From Nitrospirota bacterium (GTDB lineage: Bacteria; Nitrospirota_A; Leptospirillia; Leptospirillales; Leptospirillaceae), in contig JAKCDE010000017.1 in NCBI GenBank assembly GCA_021838585.1, positions 1 through 23,669 on the forward strand: DNA of 23,669 nucleotides, written 5' to 3'. Both the position numbers and the translations under genes were made by a program. This document shows, piece by piece, positions 22,241 to 23,669 of the stretch. Under the pieces are notes generated by a model. It was not told where the DNA came from, searched no databases, and worked only from the letters and a program-made list of their open reading frames with translations. How positions within the stretch are numbered: position 1 is the first letter of the stretch; the number at the start of each line of letters is the position of its first letter.

Positions 22241-23669
22241 CTATGGGATCTGGCCGCGATCTCGTTTCTCCGGAGGTAGTAGACGACGAGGGAGATCGCG
22301 TGTTCCTTGTCGAGGGACGGGGAGAAAAGAGCGGCGGCCGTGAGTTGTTGGGCGAGGGAAAACGTGATGTTTTTTTTTATCCCCCAGCCTTCGACGGACG
22401 ATCGTGACGAAGAGGTGCGCGAGAAAGACATAGGTCATGTGGCGGTGCCAGGCGATCCAGGAGCGGTGTTCGTAGTGCCCCATGCCGAGATAGGACTTGC
22501 ACTCGAGGAAGCACTGCTCGATGGACCAGCGAAGGGTCGAGACCGTTCCGAAGGTCTCGAGGGAGGTGGTCTCCGGGGCGTTCGAGAAGGCATACTTCAT
22601 CTCCCCGTCGGGGGTCTTGAGCAGGATGAGCCACTCGGCCCGGGAGGAGTCCTTTTCGGTTTCGGGGACGGGATAGACGCGCAGGGCGCAGATTCTGGCC
22701 CCCAGAGGGCCCTTGGACGCGTCCTTGAGGATCAGGGGGACAAAGGAGGCCGTCTTTGCGATCTCGGCCACGGTTTGGGGCTTTTCCGCGAGGCGGACCT
22801 TGGAGGGAGGGGCTCCCTTGGCGCTCTTGCGGGGAGGCACCTCCCACTTGGGCGGATTCCGGAGGACGCGGGCGTTGCTCCGGATCGAGGCAAAGTACCA
22901 GAGATCCGGAGGGAGCGAATCCAGGAACTCCCGGTTGGCGCCGTAGAAGGAGTCGCATCCGACCCACCGGGCCGGGAAGCGTCCGTCCTCGCGGAGTGTC
23001 TTGATCATCTCGCCCGCGATCCGGGGCTTGGTCGCAAACGTGAGGTCCTTGGGAACGCCGGTCTTCTCGCGGCGATCCGCAAACTCCTCCGTCTCGGAAA
23101 ACCACTCTTCCGGCATGTAGAGGCGGGCGTCGAGAAGGCCGTGCCCCCGGGGGCCGACGTAGCCCACGAAGACGCCCGTCTGGCAGTTCTCGACCTTTCC
23201 GAGACGGCCGCAATACTGGCGGGCCACCCCGACCGACTCCTTTCCCTTCTTGACGAAGGAGCTGTCGTCGACGGTGAGCATCGACAGCTCGGTCTCATCC
23301 GGAGTCTGGGAGGCGATCTCGAACGCGAGACGCTCCTTGTAGAGATGCTGCATGGCCTTTTCGTCCCATTCGCGTCCGGTCATGAGCCGCTGGAGGCTCC
23401 GGACCCCGACCTTCATGGAAAGCGCGATGGGCTCGACGCTCTTTCGCACGAGCGTGCTGCAAAGGCCGGCCAGATAGACGACGCCATGGGCCCGGACCCG
23501 CTTGTCCCGGAAGACGCCGGAAAAGGTGTCGTGGAATGTGCAGAGCTCCTCGGCGATCCGGGAGACATCCGAAGGCGTCAGGGCCTCCTTGTCCGGGAGC
23601 GTCGTCGGTGCGGGAGACCACCCGGAGAGATCCGGAACCTCGGGACTCTCCTCGTCCTTCCGCTCGAGG
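22241..23669 (-). CDS. IS701-family DDE transposase, partial and frameshifted
   Basis: The frame is open through the window edge (5' end missing) to the stop at 22241. The upstream part (VSRIAEELCTFHDTFSGVF) joins the rest without a break. DDE residues are visible in MLTVDDSSFVKKG, WVGCDSFYG and WSIEQCFLECKSYLG, with the family pattern RSWIAWHRHMTYVFLAHLF after the glutamate. Downstream of nine A (22370-22378) this frame encodes an R/P-rich tail that looks like junk (KHHVFPRPTTHGRR). The expected C-terminus (ITFSLAQQLTAAALF through LRRNEIAARSHRKRT) lies in another frame ending at 22186. The gene is therefore broken, or uses slippage at the A-run. Confidence 0.88.
   Translation of the reverse strand, partial: LERKDEESPEVPDLSGWSPAPTTLPDKEALTPSDVSRIAEELCTFHDTFSGVFRDKRVRAHGVVYLAGLCSTLVRKSVEPIALSMKVGVRSLQRLMTGREWDEKAMQHLYKERLAFEIASQTPDETELSMLTVDDSSFVKKGKESVGVARQYCGRLGKVENCQTGVFVGYVGPRGHGLLDARLYMPEEWFSETEEFADRREKTGVPKDLTFATKPRIAGEMIKTLREDGRFPARWVGCDSFYGANREFLDSLPPDLWYFASIRSNARVLRNPPKWEVPPRKSAKGAPPSKVRLAEKPQTVAEIAKTASFVPLILKDASKGPLGARICALRVYPVPETEKDSSRAEWLILLKTPDGEMKYAFSNAPETTSLETFGTVSTLRWSIEQCFLECKSYLGMGHYEHRSWIAWHRHMTYVFLAHLFVTIVRRRLGDKKKHHVFPRPTTHGRRSFLPVPRQGTRDLPRRLLPPEKRDRGQIP
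22370..22378 (-). other. A9 homopolymer at transposase frame change
   Basis: On the minus strand GGGGGAT is followed by nine A and CATC. The upstream frame reads GAT AAA AAA AAA CAT; the conserved C-terminal frame reads ATA AAA AAA AAC ATC. Loss of one A in the transcript, or gain of two, would join them. Runs of nine A are known sites of RNA polymerase slippage. Confidence 0.8.

Larger units (their letters stand above)
21925..23669 (-). mobile_element. IS701-family insertion sequence, partial
   Basis: The element is inferred from its transposase and from the composition change near 21925. The other end lies outside the window, so terminal inverted repeats and target duplication cannot be matched. 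The hairpin at 21939-21965 would lie close to its 3' end. Confidence 0.6.

Noticed and set aside
22377..23213. 278-codon minus-strand frame inside the transposase
   Set aside because: It overlaps the DDE transposase in another frame and has Arg/Pro-rich composition typical of out-of-frame translation.
1..23669. CRISPR arrays, phage modules or a new defence system
   Set aside because: No regularly spaced direct repeats, cas-like proteins or clustered unknown genes were found; most genes have housekeeping assignments.

Overview
The window is GC-rich bacterial chromosome with dense, short-spaced genes, frequent GTG and TTG starts, and purine-rich Shine-Dalgarno sites. The mix of genes (archaeal-type ATP-dependent DNA ligase, periplasmic c-type cytochrome, Spy/CpxP-like periplasmic protein, hsp20-lon pair, IS701- and IS200-type elements) fits an acid-tolerant iron oxidiser of the Leptospirillum type (Nitrospirota). 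That assignment is an inference from gene content and protein style, not from a marker gene.

Left part (1-6400): a minus-strand pair encodes a DUF815 AAA-type ATPase and a stand-alone LON substrate-binding domain protein, whose genes overlap by 8 bases. Then come an unknown one-helix membrane protein, a GNAT acetyltransferase on the plus strand, and a minus-strand lnt-prfB pair (lipoprotein N-acyltransferase and release factor 2). prfB is split by the classic +1 programmed frameshift (CTT TGA C) and must be read across two frames. A Spy/CpxP-like periplasmic protein follows on the plus strand.

Middle part (6400-15500): a small lipoprotein (minus), an ATP-dependent DNA ligase starting at a TTG, a small heat-shock protein whose stop overlaps the start of lon by one base, and a clear intrinsic terminator after lon. 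Facing these on the minus strand is leuC-leuD-AI-2E permease, the last two coupled by an ATGA overlap. Upstream of leuC lies an AT-rich spacer of about 320 bp holding several palindromes, then tRNA-Glu(UUC) with an encoded CCA and a good sigma70-type promoter.

Right part (15600-21600): rfbB-rfbA-rfbC (dTDP-sugar synthesis, overlapping genes, no rfbD in view), argA (divergent, with its own promoter), a monohaem cytochrome c, a PA0069/SplB-like radical SAM protein, and a small HipB-like XRE regulator without a HipA partner.

End (21600-23669): mobile-element debris. A C-terminal remnant of an IS200/IS605 TnpA with its hairpin end lies directly after the XRE gene. It is followed by an AT-rich stretch and an IS701-family transposase that runs off the window edge. 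The transposase reading frame is interrupted at a run of nine A; the conserved C-terminus lies in another frame. I found no CRISPR array, phage module or recognisable new defence system. The most unusual points are the A9 frame break, the unannotated IS200 remnant beside an orphan antitoxin-like gene, the palindromes in the two AT-rich spacers, and the overlapping LON-domain/AAA ATPase pair.
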